DNA from: CAIWAH01 sp964602595
GTDB taxonomy: Bacteria > Verrucomicrobiota > Verrucomicrobiia > Limisphaerales > UBA9464
Length of the DNA stretch: 64,000 bases
Reading direction: 5' to 3'
Assembly: GCA_964602595.1 (NCBI GenBank)
Contig: CAZRRO010000002.1
Location: forward strand, 124,001 to 188,000
Below are positions 56,847 through 64,000 of the stretch, piece after piece. Position 1 is the first letter of the stretch, and each line of letters opens with the position of its first letter. The position numbers and the translations under genes are program-made. The notes beneath the pieces are model-generated. The model did no database searches, had not been told where the DNA came from, and saw only the letters and a list, made by a program, of their open reading frames with translations.

Positions 56847-58086
56847 TTCCTCCCGCCGTCGTTTCCTGAAGCAGACGGCTGCCGGAGCCGTCCTCGCCGG
56901 CCTGCCCACGGGTTGGGTCGGGAGCGTCTTCGCCGACGACTCCCCGGAAACCCCGAACTGCCGCTGCGGCATCATCGCGCTGACGGACTGTTCCCCGCTG
57001 GTCATCGCCGCGGAGAAGGGCTTCTTCAAGAAGCACGGCCTCAACGTCACCATCGCCAAGGGGGCCAATTGGGCGGCCATCCGCGACTCCCTGAGCAACG
57101 GCGACAACCAGTTCACGCACATGCTCATCGGCATGCCGATCGCCAGCACGATGGGGCTGCTCGGTTCGCCGAAGAAGCCGATGGTCATTCCCTGGCTGCT
57201 GAACCGGAACGGGCAGGCGATCACGCTCAAGGCGGAGTGGAAGGGCAAGGTCGGAGCCGATCCGAAGGCGCTGAAGCCCTTCGTGGACAAGGCGAAGTCG
57301 CTCGGGGAACCGCTGTCCTTTGCCATGACCTTCCCGCCCGGCACCCACGCCATGTGGATGCGCTACTACTTGGCGGCCGGCGGCATCAACCCCGACAAGG
57401 ACATCTCGCTGATCACGATCCCGCCGCCGCAGATGGTGGCCAACATGAAGGTCGGCAAGATGGACGGCTTCTGCGTGGGCGAGCCATGGAACGCGCGTGC
57501 CATCGCCGACAAGATCGGCTTCACCTCGGTGACCACCCAGGACATCTGGAAAGACCACCCGGAGAAGGTCTGCGCCTTCACCGCGGAGTTCGCCGAGAAG
57601 AATCCCAAGACCGTCAAAGCCGCGCTCAAGGGCCTGCACGAGGCCAGCGTCTGGCTGGATGACCTCGCGAACCGCCCCGAACAGTGCGATATCGTGAGCA
57701 AGCCCAACTTCATCAACTGCCAGAAGGAGGTCATCCTCGGCCGCCTGCTTGGCAAGCTGGACTACGGTGACGGCCGGACGGTCCAAGACGAGTTCTACAT
57801 GCACTTCAGCAAGCGGAACTGCAATTTCCCGCAGCCCGCCTACGCCAAGTGGTGGCTCACCCAGTTCCGCCGCTGGGGCATGGTGCCCGCCGCCCCCGAC
57901 TACGAAGGTGTCGCCAAGCAGGTGATGCGCGGCGACCTCTATGCCGACGCCATGAAGGAGCTCGGCGTCACCGACCGGACGCAGGACGACGCCGGTTGGC
58001 AGATGTTCGACGGCGTGAAGTTCGACCCGAAGGGCGACCTCGAAGCCTACGCCAAAGGTTTTGCGGTCCACTCCTTGAAGACCTGA
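56815..58086 (+). CDS. nrtA: Nitrate ABC transporter substrate-binding protein
   Basis: 423 residues with a Tat signal ('SSRRRFLKQTAAGAVLAGLP'). The NrtA/CmpA binding domain has 'CRCGIIALTDCSPLVIAAEKGFFKKHGLNVTIAKGANWAAIRDSLSNGDNQFTHMLIGMPIAST', 'LNRNGQAITLK', 'FPPGTHAMWMRYYLAAGGINPDKDI' and 'MDGFCVGEPWNARAIADKIGF'. It delivers nitrate (or a related anion) in the periplasm to NrtB. The start overlaps the preceding signal-less paralogue. It is followed 98 bp later by nrtB. Confidence 0.93.
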   Translation: MNSKPTSSLPDSSRRRFLKQTAAGAVLAGLPTGWVGSVFADDSPETPNCRCGIIALTDCSPLVIAAEKGFFKKHGLNVTIAKGANWAAIRDSLSNGDNQFTHMLIGMPIASTMGLLGSPKKPMVIPWLLNRNGQAITLKAEWKGKVGADPKALKPFVDKAKSLGEPLSFAMTFPPGTHAMWMRYYLAAGGINPDKDISLITIPPPQMVANMKVGKMDGFCVGEPWNARAIADKIGFTSVTTQDIWKDHPEKVCAFTAEFAEKNPKTVKAALKGLHEASVWLDDLANRPEQCDIVSKPNFINCQKEVILGRLLGKLDYGDGRTVQDEFYMHFSKRNCNFPQPAYAKWWLTQFRRWGMVPAAPDYEGVAKQVMRGDLYADAMKELGVTDRTQDDAGWQMFDGVKFDPKGDLEAYAKGFAVHSLKT

Positions 58087-58184
58087 TTTCCCGTCCACTG
58101 GGGCCGGCGGCGGTTCGGTGTGTTCACCGTCGCCGGCCCGCTTCCCGCCGCCCGCACCACTGCCACCGATTTTCCCGACCTCGC

Positions 58185-59093
58185 ATGAGCAACCCTACCG
58201 TTCCCTCCGCCCTCACCGCCAATGCCACGGAGAGCGGCGCCAAGGCGGCGATTGCCCTGAACGCCGCCCACCAGAAGCCCTCCAGTGGCGTGCCGCCGCC
58301 GGATTGGTCCCGCCTCGCCAAGCTGGACTGGCTGCTCTTGCCGGCGATCGGAGTCGTCGTGGTGATCGCGCTCTGGTTTCTGCTGAGCGCCACGCTCTCG
58401 AAGGACCTCCCGAATCCGGCGCGCACCTGGGAGGCTAGCAAACCCTACGTGCTGGAGCCGTTTGCGTATCGGGGCGAGCTGGACCAGGGCATCCTGCGTT
58501 TCACTTGGTTGTCGCTGGTGCTGGTGGCCAAGGGCTATGCGATCGCCCTCGCAGTCGGCACCCCGCTGGGTTTCCTGCTGGGCCTTTCCAAGCTGATGAC
58601 CAAGGCGTTGGACCCGATCATCCAGGTGCTGCGCCCGGTGTCCCCGCTCGCGTGGCTGCCGCTGGGCATGGTGCTTTTCCTCGGGGCCGGCAAACAGGCC
58701 AGCGAACTGGCGGCGCTCTTCACCATCGCGGTCTGCGCGATGTGGCCCACGGTGCTGAACACCGCCGTCGGCGTCCGGGCCATCCCGCAGGACTACCTGA
58801 ACGTCGCCAAGGTGCTGAAGCTCTCGCGCTGGAAGACCCTCACCAAGGTGATGATCCCGGCGACCCTGCCCTACATGTTCACCGGGTTCCGCCTGAGCCT
58901 GGGCATCGCCTGGCTGGTCATCGTCGCCGCCGAGATGCTGACCGGCCGGCCCGGCGTGGGCGGTTTCCTGTGGCAGCAATACAACGCGCTGGTTTACGAG
59001 CAGATCATCCTCTGCATCCTCACGATCGGCGTCGTCGGCTTCATCCTCGACCGCCTGATGAGCGTGGTCGAACGCCGCTTCAAGACGGCCTGA
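58185..59093 (+). CDS. nrtB: Nitrate ABC transporter permease
   Basis: 302 residues, six predicted membrane helices after a soluble N-terminus. Landmarks: 'WLLLPAIGVVVVIALWFLLSA', 'LVAKGYAIALAVGTPLGFLLGLS', 'ALDPIIQVLRPVSPLAWLPLGMVLFLG', and the EAA-type cytosolic loop around 'VAKVLKLSRWKTLTKVMIPATLPYMFTGFRLSLGIAWLVIVAAEML'. It forms the channel that works with NrtA and the two ATPases. A GxxExxY insertion element starts 7 bp after its stop and separates it from the ATPase genes by 525 bp. Confidence 0.95.
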   Translation: MSNPTVPSALTANATESGAKAAIALNAAHQKPSSGVPPPDWSRLAKLDWLLLPAIGVVVVIALWFLLSATLSKDLPNPARTWEASKPYVLEPFAYRGELDQGILRFTWLSLVLVAKGYAIALAVGTPLGFLLGLSKLMTKALDPIIQVLRPVSPLAWLPLGMVLFLGAGKQASELAALFTIAVCAMWPTVLNTAVGVRAIPQDYLNVAKVLKLSRWKTLTKVMIPATLPYMFTGFRLSLGIAWLVIVAAEMLTGRPGVGGFLWQQYNALVYEQIILCILTIGVVGFILDRLMSVVERRFKTA

Positions 59094-59100
59094 TTCGGAT

Positions 59101-59604
59101 CTCACGCAAAGACGCCAAGGCGCAAAGAAATGAAACCCATCGGCTCCTCAATCCGCGGGCAGACCGTTCGCCACGCGTTCGATGCCATGTTTGATGAGTG
59201 CTTCGCCAACATTCACGAGCAAGCCGAGTCGTTTACCGGTGAGCCGGAGGTAGGTCAGGACCTGTTTGCCATGCACCGGCGCGGTTTTTTCCACAGACTT
59301 CAGTTCCACGATCACCAAGTCCTCGACGATCAGGTCAGCCCGGAAGCCTTCGTCGAAGACGATGCCATCGTAAGCAATCCGCACGGAAACCTGGCGTTCA
59401 ACCATCAGCCCTCGCTTCCGAAGCTCATGCGCCATCAACACCTCATAAACCGACTCCAGCAGCCCCGGTCCAAGCCGGGTGTGGAGTTGAAACGCGGCAT
59501 CGACAATCTGTCGGGAAATCTCGTTTTCAGTCATGGAGCGATGCTGAACGGCGTTTCACAACCCCATCAATTCCTTCCTTTGCGCCTTTGCGCCTTCGCG
59601 TGAG
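59101..59604. mobile_element. GxxExxY cassette with terminal inverted repeats
   Basis: A 504-bp unit bounded by inverted repeats: the left arm (59101-59130) starts CTCACGCAAAGACGCC, and the right arm (59575-59604), reverse-complemented, starts CTCACGCGAAGGCGCA; 26 of 30 positions match. It encloses one ORF (59148-59534, minus strand) and interrupts the plus-strand nrt operon between nrtB and nrtC. No clear target-site duplication was seen. Confidence 0.75.
59148..59534 (-). CDS. GxxExxY family protein
   Basis: 128 residues with the family signature GPGLLESVY (G-x-x-E-x-x-Y), preceded by 'IVDAAFQLHTRLG' and followed by 'LRKRGLMVERQVSVRIAYDG', 'GFRADLIVEDLVIVELKSVEK' and 'VLTYLRLTGKRLGLLVNVG'. 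The D-x20-E-x-K-like arrangement ('ADLIVEDLVIVELK') recalls the PD-(D/E)XK nuclease core. This is a frequent small gene with many copies in environmental genomes, of unproven function. It stands in opposite orientation to the nrt operon and is enclosed by the terminal inverted repeats. Confidence 0.9.
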   Translation of the reverse strand: MTENEISRQIVDAAFQLHTRLGPGLLESVYEVLMAHELRKRGLMVERQVSVRIAYDGIVFDEGFRADLIVEDLVIVELKSVEKTAPVHGKQVLTYLRLTGKRLGLLVNVGEALIKHGIERVANGLPAD

Positions 59605-59617
59605 GCCATCCCTTTCC

Positions 59618-60532
59618 ATGCCATTTCTCGAAGTCTCCCACGTCAGCAAAGGTTACGGTCCAGTCACAGACCGAGCCGAGGTGCTGGCCGACATCAACCT
59701 CGCCATCGAGGAAGGTGAATTCGTGGCCATCGTCGGTTACAGCGGGGCCGGCAAGACGACGCTGATGTCGTTGCTGGCGGGGCTCATCCGGCCCGACACC
59801 GGCACCGTGAAGCTGGCCGGTCAGGAAATGGACGGCCCCGGCCCTGACCGCGGATTGGTGTTCCAGAACTACTCGCTGCTGCCGTGGCTGACCGTGTTCG
59901 AGAACGTGAAGCTCGCCGTCGATCAGGTGCTCGCGGACAAGCCGGAAGCGGAGCGGATCGCCCACACGGAACGCTTTGTCGCGATGGTCAACCTGGCCAA
60001 GGCCCGCGACAAGAAACCCTCGGAACTTTCCGGCGGCATGCGGCAGCGCGTGAGCGTCGCCCGCACGCTGGCCATGAATCCCAAGGTGCTGCTGCTCGAC
60101 GAACCGCTCAGCGCCCTCGATGCCCTCACCCGCGCGACGTTGCAGGACGAGATCGCCCGCATCTGGCAGGAATCCCGGACGACGGTCGTGCTGGTCACCA
60201 ACGATCCCGATGAGGCGATCCTGCTCGCCGACCGCGTGGTGCCGCTGACCCGCGGGCCCAGGGCCACGTTGGCGCCGAGCATCCCGATCACCCTGCCCCG
60301 CCCCCGCGACCGCCGGTTCCTGAATGAGAACGCCGAGTTCAAGCAACTGCGCAACCAGGTCGTGGAATCCCTCCTGGCGGCCGGCGCCCGGCCCAAGACC
60401 ACGATCACCCGCGATCTCGTCCTGCCCGACATCGAACCCGAGGACATCTCGACCCCCCGGCTCTCCTTCGGCCGCCGCGGCCCGATCCGGAAAGGGGAGA
60501 AACGAAGCGAAGCCGTCGAAGTCGTTCCCTGA
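59618..60532 (+). CDS. nrtC: Nitrate ABC transporter ATPase (NrtC-type, without NrtA-like C-terminal domain)
   Basis: 304 residues. Walker A 'VGYSGAGKTTLMSLLAG', Q-loop region 'LVFQNYSLLPWLTVFENVKLAV', signature 'LSGGMRQRVSVARTLAMNPKVLLLDEPLSALDALTR' (with Walker B) and an H-loop region in which His is replaced: 'VVLVTNDPDEAILLADRV' has Asn where His of the switch is expected. The C-terminal tail (about 250-304) is short and basic, so it lacks the regulatory NrtA-like domain of cyanobacterial NrtC. ATG at 59618 is 13 bp past the insertion element. Confidence 0.9.
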   Translation: MPFLEVSHVSKGYGPVTDRAEVLADINLAIEEGEFVAIVGYSGAGKTTLMSLLAGLIRPDTGTVKLAGQEMDGPGPDRGLVFQNYSLLPWLTVFENVKLAVDQVLADKPEAERIAHTERFVAMVNLAKARDKKPSELSGGMRQRVSVARTLAMNPKVLLLDEPLSALDALTRATLQDEIARIWQESRTTVVLVTNDPDEAILLADRVVPLTRGPRATLAPSIPITLPRPRDRRFLNENAEFKQLRNQVVESLLAAGARPKTTITRDLVLPDIEPEDISTPRLSFGRRGPIRKGEKRSEAVEVVP

Positions 60533-60568
60533 CCGCGTCCGCCGCCCCAATCCACCCGTCAGCCCGTC

Positions 60569-61372
60569 ATGAGCGCCTACTGCGAACTGTTCAACCTCAC
60601 CAAGGTCTATCCGTCACCCAAAGGTCCGGCGGTGATCGTGAAGGACTTCAACCTGCGGTTGGCCGAGGGCGAATTCGTCACGCTCATCGGCCATTCGGGT
60701 TGCGGCAAATCCACCGTGCTCTCGATGGTCGCCGGCCTCAACGGGATCACCGACGGCGGTATCATCCTCGCCGGCCGCGAACTTGCCGGCCCGGGCCCTG
60801 ACCGCGGGGTGGTCTTCCAGTCCCCTTCGCTGCTGCCGTGGCTCACCGCCTTCGAGAACGTGATGCTCGGCATCAACCAGGTCTTCTTCACGGCGCCGCC
60901 GCACGAGCGGGAACAAATCGCGGAATACTACCTGAGCGTCGTCGGCCTGGCCGACGCGATGCACAAGCGCCCGGCGGAACTCAGCCAGGGCATGCGCCAG
61001 CGGGTCGGCATTGCCCGGGCCTTCGCGCTCAAGCCGAAGATGCTGCTGCTCGACGAGCCGTTCGGGATGCTGGATTCGCTGACCCGCTACGAGCTCCAGG
61101 CAGTGCTGCTCGAACTCTGGCGCAAGAACCGCATCACCGCGCTCATGGTCACGCATGATGTGGACGAGGCGCTTTACCTGAGCGACCGCGTCGTATGCAT
61201 GACCGACGGCCCCGAAGCCGAGGTCGGCGACATCATCGAGGTGAAGTTCCCCCGGCCGCGCGACCGCAAGGCAGTCATGGAACATCCCGACTACTACCCG
61301 CTGCGCGAACGGCTCATCGAATTTCTCGAAATCCACGCCCACCGCCGCCGGCCTCAGCCGCCCGGAGGCTGA
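60569..61372 (+). CDS. nrtD: Nitrate ABC transporter ATPase (NrtD-type)
   Basis: 267 residues, complete ABC ATPase: Walker A 'IGHSGCGKSTVLSMVAG', Q-loop 'VVFQSPSLLPWLTAFENVMLGINQVF', signature 'LSQGMRQRVGIARAFALKPKMLLLDEPFGMLDSLTRYELQ', and an intact H-loop 'LMVTHDVDEALYLSDRVVCMTDGP'. It would pair with the NrtC-type subunit as a heterodimer in which one H-loop is degenerate, powering nitrate import through NrtB. It starts 36 bp after nrtC. Confidence 0.94.
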   Translation: MSAYCELFNLTKVYPSPKGPAVIVKDFNLRLAEGEFVTLIGHSGCGKSTVLSMVAGLNGITDGGIILAGRELAGPGPDRGVVFQSPSLLPWLTAFENVMLGINQVFFTAPPHEREQIAEYYLSVVGLADAMHKRPAELSQGMRQRVGIARAFALKPKMLLLDEPFGMLDSLTRYELQAVLLELWRKNRITALMVTHDVDEALYLSDRVVCMTDGPEAEVGDIIEVKFPRPRDRKAVMEHPDYYPLRERLIEFLEIHAHRRRPQPPGG

Positions 61373-61457
61373 GTTCCGCCGCCGTCGAAGTCCTGACCGA
61401 GGTCAAGGCCCCGCCTGACCGGACGCTCTTTCCTTGCCCACAACAGAAACCACTCCC

Positions 61458-63053
61458 ATGAAACAGCTCAGATCCACAGCCACCTGTCTCAGTCTCGCGG
61501 CCTTGGCGGCCGGGTCCACTCTCGTCCACGCGGGCGATTGGGGCATCACCAGCCCGGTGCCACCCTCCCCGGGCTGGCTCAACGAGTTTCTCCGCGCCGA
61601 CGATCCCTACATGAACGCCTGGAACCTCGGCGTGCTCTACTGGGGCCGCTACGAGGTGAAGCAGAACGGCGGCTTCGTCGGCCCCGGTTCCATCGCCGAC
61701 TTCCGCACCGACGTGGACAACGACAACAACTACCTGCTCAACCGCGTCCTGCCCCGCGTCGGCTACACCGGCAAATGGTTCGAGGTGTTCGTCCAGGGAC
61801 GCCACAGCTCCGTGGTCAGCGACGAACGCTCCGGCTCCGGCAACGGCGCGATCAATTTCTCCCCGGCCAATCCGGCCGTGGTGACCAGCGCCGGTCCCGT
61901 CGGCACCGGGGTCAGCCCGGAACACGACGGCCCGTTTGACCTCCAGCAGGCCTACGTCGTCATCGGCAACCACAAGGAGTTTCCCCTGTCCGTGAAAGTC
62001 GGCCGGCAGGAAATCATCCTCGGCGAACAACGCATCGTGGGTCCGCTCGCGTGGAACAACGTCCAACGCCAATGGGACGCCGTCCGCCTGCGTTACCAGA
62101 CTTCGATCGGCTCATTCGACGCCTGGGGCAGCTACCTGGTGGCCCCGCGTGACGAGCACTTCAACGAATGGAACGAGGACGAGGCGTTCTCCGGAATCCA
62201 GTTCACGACCAAGAAGATTCCCAAGCTCTGGAGCGAGTTCTATTTCCTCTCCCGCAACGTCGGCAAAGACGCCACCGCCGGGTATCTCGGGACAGTGCCC
62301 GCCCCGTTCCGCGCGCCGGCCGCCCAGGACATCTACACGGTCGGCACCTACCTGAAGAACTCGACCAACGACTGGCAGAACGTCGATTTCGGCCTCCAAG
62401 CCTACTACCAGTTCGGCAACTTCCGCGACTTCCGGAACCAGGGCGCCTTCGCGGTGCGCGAGGAGCACAGCGCGTATGCCGTCATCGGCGCCGCCGGCTA
62501 CACGTGGAAGGAAAGCACTTTTTCGCCCCGGCTCGGCTTCGAATACAGCCACGCCTCGGGCGACAACGATCCGCTGGATGGCGACCACAACACCTTCGTC
62601 CATCTCTATCCCACCGGCCACCTCTTCTACGGTTACGCCGACTTCACCTCGCTCCAGAACATCCACAACCTTCGCCTCCAGAGCTCCATCATGCTGACGC
62701 CGCGGATCCGGTTGCAGGTGGACGGCCACGCCAAGTTCCTCGCGACCGTGAATGACGCGTTCTACAACGTCGCCGGCCTGCCCCGCGGCGGCGCGGTCGG
62801 CGCCGCCGGTGCCCAGCGGGTGAACTACCTGCCCGCCGCCGTGCGCGGAACCCGCTACGGGATCAATCCCGACGCCGGCAGCTTCGCTGGCACCGAGGTG
62901 GACATCACCCTGAACTACCGGGTGCACAAGAACCTCACCCTGGAGGCCAACTACTCCCGCTTCTTCGTGGGCGACTACGTGCAGGACTCGCTCGCCCGGG
63001 TCGGCTCGCAGGATGCCGACTATTTCTACCTGCAGGCTCAGCTGAACTTCTGA
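61458..63053 (+). CDS. Alginate-export-type outer membrane porin
   Basis: 531 residues with a signal peptide ('LRSTATCLSLAALAAGSTLVHAG'). The repeated beta-hairpin pattern and C-terminal 'ADYFYLQAQLNF' with terminal Phe indicate an outer-membrane barrel. The motifs 'LPRVGYTGKWFEVFVQGRHSS', 'FDLQQAYVVIG', 'LSVKVGRQEIILGEQRIVGPLAWNNVQRQWDAVRL' and 'FGLQAYYQFGNF' are those of the alginate_exp family. Members often sit in nitrate or phosphate uptake operons in Verrucomicrobiota, so a role in nitrate entry across the outer membrane is inferred. It lies 85 bp downstream of nrtD, in the same direction. Confidence 0.9.
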   Translation: MKQLRSTATCLSLAALAAGSTLVHAGDWGITSPVPPSPGWLNEFLRADDPYMNAWNLGVLYWGRYEVKQNGGFVGPGSIADFRTDVDNDNNYLLNRVLPRVGYTGKWFEVFVQGRHSSVVSDERSGSGNGAINFSPANPAVVTSAGPVGTGVSPEHDGPFDLQQAYVVIGNHKEFPLSVKVGRQEIILGEQRIVGPLAWNNVQRQWDAVRLRYQTSIGSFDAWGSYLVAPRDEHFNEWNEDEAFSGIQFTTKKIPKLWSEFYFLSRNVGKDATAGYLGTVPAPFRAPAAQDIYTVGTYLKNSTNDWQNVDFGLQAYYQFGNFRDFRNQGAFAVREEHSAYAVIGAAGYTWKESTFSPRLGFEYSHASGDNDPLDGDHNTFVHLYPTGHLFYGYADFTSLQNIHNLRLQSSIMLTPRIRLQVDGHAKFLATVNDAFYNVAGLPRGGAVGAAGAQRVNYLPAAVRGTRYGINPDAGSFAGTEVDITLNYRVHKNLTLEANYSRFFVGDYVQDSLARVGSQDADYFYLQAQLNF

Positions 63054-63095
63054 GCGCGCCCCGCCTCACGCTGCGCAACCTGCGCAAATCGCCAC

Positions 63096-63127
63096 ACACC
63101 CGCCCGGTCCGACGCCGCGGCGGGTGT
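63096..63127 (+). terminator. Hairpin between porin and flavoprotein genes
   Basis: ACACCCGCC (63096-63104) pairs with GGCGGGTGT (63119-63127) around a 14-base loop, followed by CGTGTTTCC. The T-run is weak, so it may be a partial terminator or a processing site that lowers expression of the gene at 63230. Confidence 0.4.
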
Positions 63128-63229
63128 CGTGTTTCCGGGGCGCCGGACTCGCCGGCCAACACTACCGTTTCCCCGCCGGACTGTTCACTCACCACCGCAT
63201 GCGCCGAACTCATGGACGCGATGAAGACA

Positions 63230-64000
63230 ATGAGCACCCCTCACACGGCCTGCGGCATCCGAAACGCTCCAGCCCTGCCGAAGATGACCGCGGTCCCTTG
63301 CCTCCCCGAAAATGCGCCCTTCACGCCCGAACAACGGGCGTGGGTGAACGGCTTCCTGGCGGGCCTCTTCTCGAATGCCAACGCGGCGACTGCCACCGGG
63401 CCGGCCCCCATCCTGGCCGGCCCGACCGCGGTCCCACTGCTGATCGCCTTCGGTTCGCAAACGGGCTCGGCCCAAGGCCTGGCCAAGCGGCTGGCCAAGG
63501 AGGCGGCCGGCCGGGGATTCAGCCCGGTGGTGAAGGAATTGAACGCCGTCACCCCGGCGGAACTGGCGACGCTCGCGCGCTGCGTCGTGATCACCAGCAC
63601 CTGGGGCGACGGCGATCCGCCGGACAACGCGGTGAACTTCTGGAGCCAGCTCAACGCTGAAACGGCGCCGCGGCTGGAACACCTCTCCTTCGCCGTGCTC
63701 GGCCTGGGCGATCGGAACTACGCCGATTTCTGCGGAGCCGCGAAGAAGTTCGATGAGCGGCTGGCCGCCCTCGGTGCGCAACGGCTCCTGCCCCGCGGCG
63801 AATGCGACGTGGACTACGAGGCGACCGCCAAAGCCTGGCTGGAAACGCTGTGGCCCGCATTGGCCGCAGCCGCCCCGGCGGCGCCCGCGTCGACGCCCGT
63901 TGAACTGCCCCCGGCTGCGCCCCCGCCGCTGGCGCCCGAGCCGCCCGCCGCGCCCAGTGTCGCCTACTCGCGATCCAACCCCTTCCCGGCCCGCCTCAAG
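63230..64000 (+). CDS. Flavodoxin-domain reductase (nitrate/sulfite reductase flavoprotein-like), 3' end missing
   Basis: The frame is open to the right edge (257 codons seen), so the gene is truncated by the window. In-frame ATGs at 63212 and 63221 are alternatives. 'ENAPFTPEQRAWVNGFLAGLF' is the characteristic N-terminal segment of assimilatory flavoproteins. The flavodoxin domain has 'IAFGSQTGSAQGLAKRLAKEAAGRGF' (FMN phosphate loop), 'VITSTWGDGDPPDNAVNFW' and 'FAVLGLGDRNYADFCGAAKKFDERL'. A Pro/Ala linker starts near the edge, with an FAD/NADPH domain expected beyond. It would pass electrons from NADPH to a nitrate, nitrite or sulfite reductase. It is co-oriented with the nitrate uptake operon. 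Confidence 0.85.
   Translation, partial: MSTPHTACGIRNAPALPKMTAVPCLPENAPFTPEQRAWVNGFLAGLFSNANAATATGPAPILAGPTAVPLLIAFGSQTGSAQGLAKRLAKEAAGRGFSPVVKELNAVTPAELATLARCVVITSTWGDGDPPDNAVNFWSQLNAETAPRLEHLSFAVLGLGDRNYADFCGAAKKFDERLAALGAQRLLPRGECDVDYEATAKAWLETLWPALAAAAPAAPASTPVELPPAAPPPLAPEPPAAPSVAYSRSNPFPARLK

Noticed and set aside
59085..59617. Target-site duplication flanking the GxxExxY element
   Set aside because: Bases next to the two inverted repeats do not form a convincing direct repeat.

Overview
This 64 kb window is a chromosomal segment of a high-GC bacterium, most likely Verrucomicrobiota (the Pedosphaera/Limisphaerales side is an inference). The support is a DUF1501 / DUF1549-DUF1553 / WD40-PPC-cytochrome gene set, three stand-alone pseudopilin-like proteins with the '[24 protein letters not shown]' N-terminus, multidomain Ser/Thr kinases with C-terminal WD40 repeats next to an ECF-like sigma factor, and weak Shine-Dalgarno signals. 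No rRNA, tRNA or CRISPR array was seen.

Layout. 0-6.3 kb: the 3' part of a giant double-LamG protein, an MCE/MlaD protein, a small lipoprotein and a tandem TM2 protein. 6.3-9.2 kb: a minus-strand branched-chain amino acid unit, ilvN - small membrane protein - VapB-like - VapC-like - ilvC. A Val-rich leader peptide and a terminator-like hairpin precede it, and a clear intrinsic terminator closes it. 9.2-15.5 kb: an MCP-tip/Cache protein, an S9 peptidase, two pseudopilins and an SGNH hydrolase. 15.5-16.9 kb and 22.4-23.6 kb: two AT-richer pockets of small unknown genes bordered by integron attC-like imperfect palindromes; the two pockets share a roughly 30-bp end motif, and no integrase is visible. 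16.9-28.9 kb: a third pseudopilin, a ceramidase-like protein, a glycosyltransferase, an M20 peptidase, and miscellaneous genes (VOC, TerB-DUF697, DUF4304-like, TPR, alpha/beta hydrolase, zinc ribbon).

28.9-38.3 kb is a tightly coupled signalling operon: two tandem kinase-WD40 proteins, an FHA protein, an ECF-like sigma factor and a FecR-like protein, with stop/start overlaps at two of the junctions. 38.3-40.8 kb is a serine hydrolase fused to a NamZ-type (DUF1343) muramidase. 40.8-47.6 kb is the DUF1501 / DUF1549-DUF1553 / WD40-PPC operon, whose last gene carries interspersed palindromic repeats inside its reading frame. 47.7-54.7 kb holds a SulP transporter, a DUF1275 protein, a GH32 fructan hydrolase, a DUF3592-like protein and a DUF885 protein.

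54.7-64 kb is a nitrate assimilation region. A divergent LysR regulator faces a signal-less NrtA-like protein, a Tat-exported NrtA, the NrtB permease, two NrtC/NrtD-type ATPases, an alginate-export-type porin and the start of a flavodoxin-domain reductase that runs off the right edge. A 504-bp GxxExxY element with 30-bp terminal inverted repeats sits in the middle of this operon in opposite orientation.

Starts were chosen by signal peptides, family N-termini and stop/start coupling. The long antisense reading frames typical of high-GC DNA were discarded.
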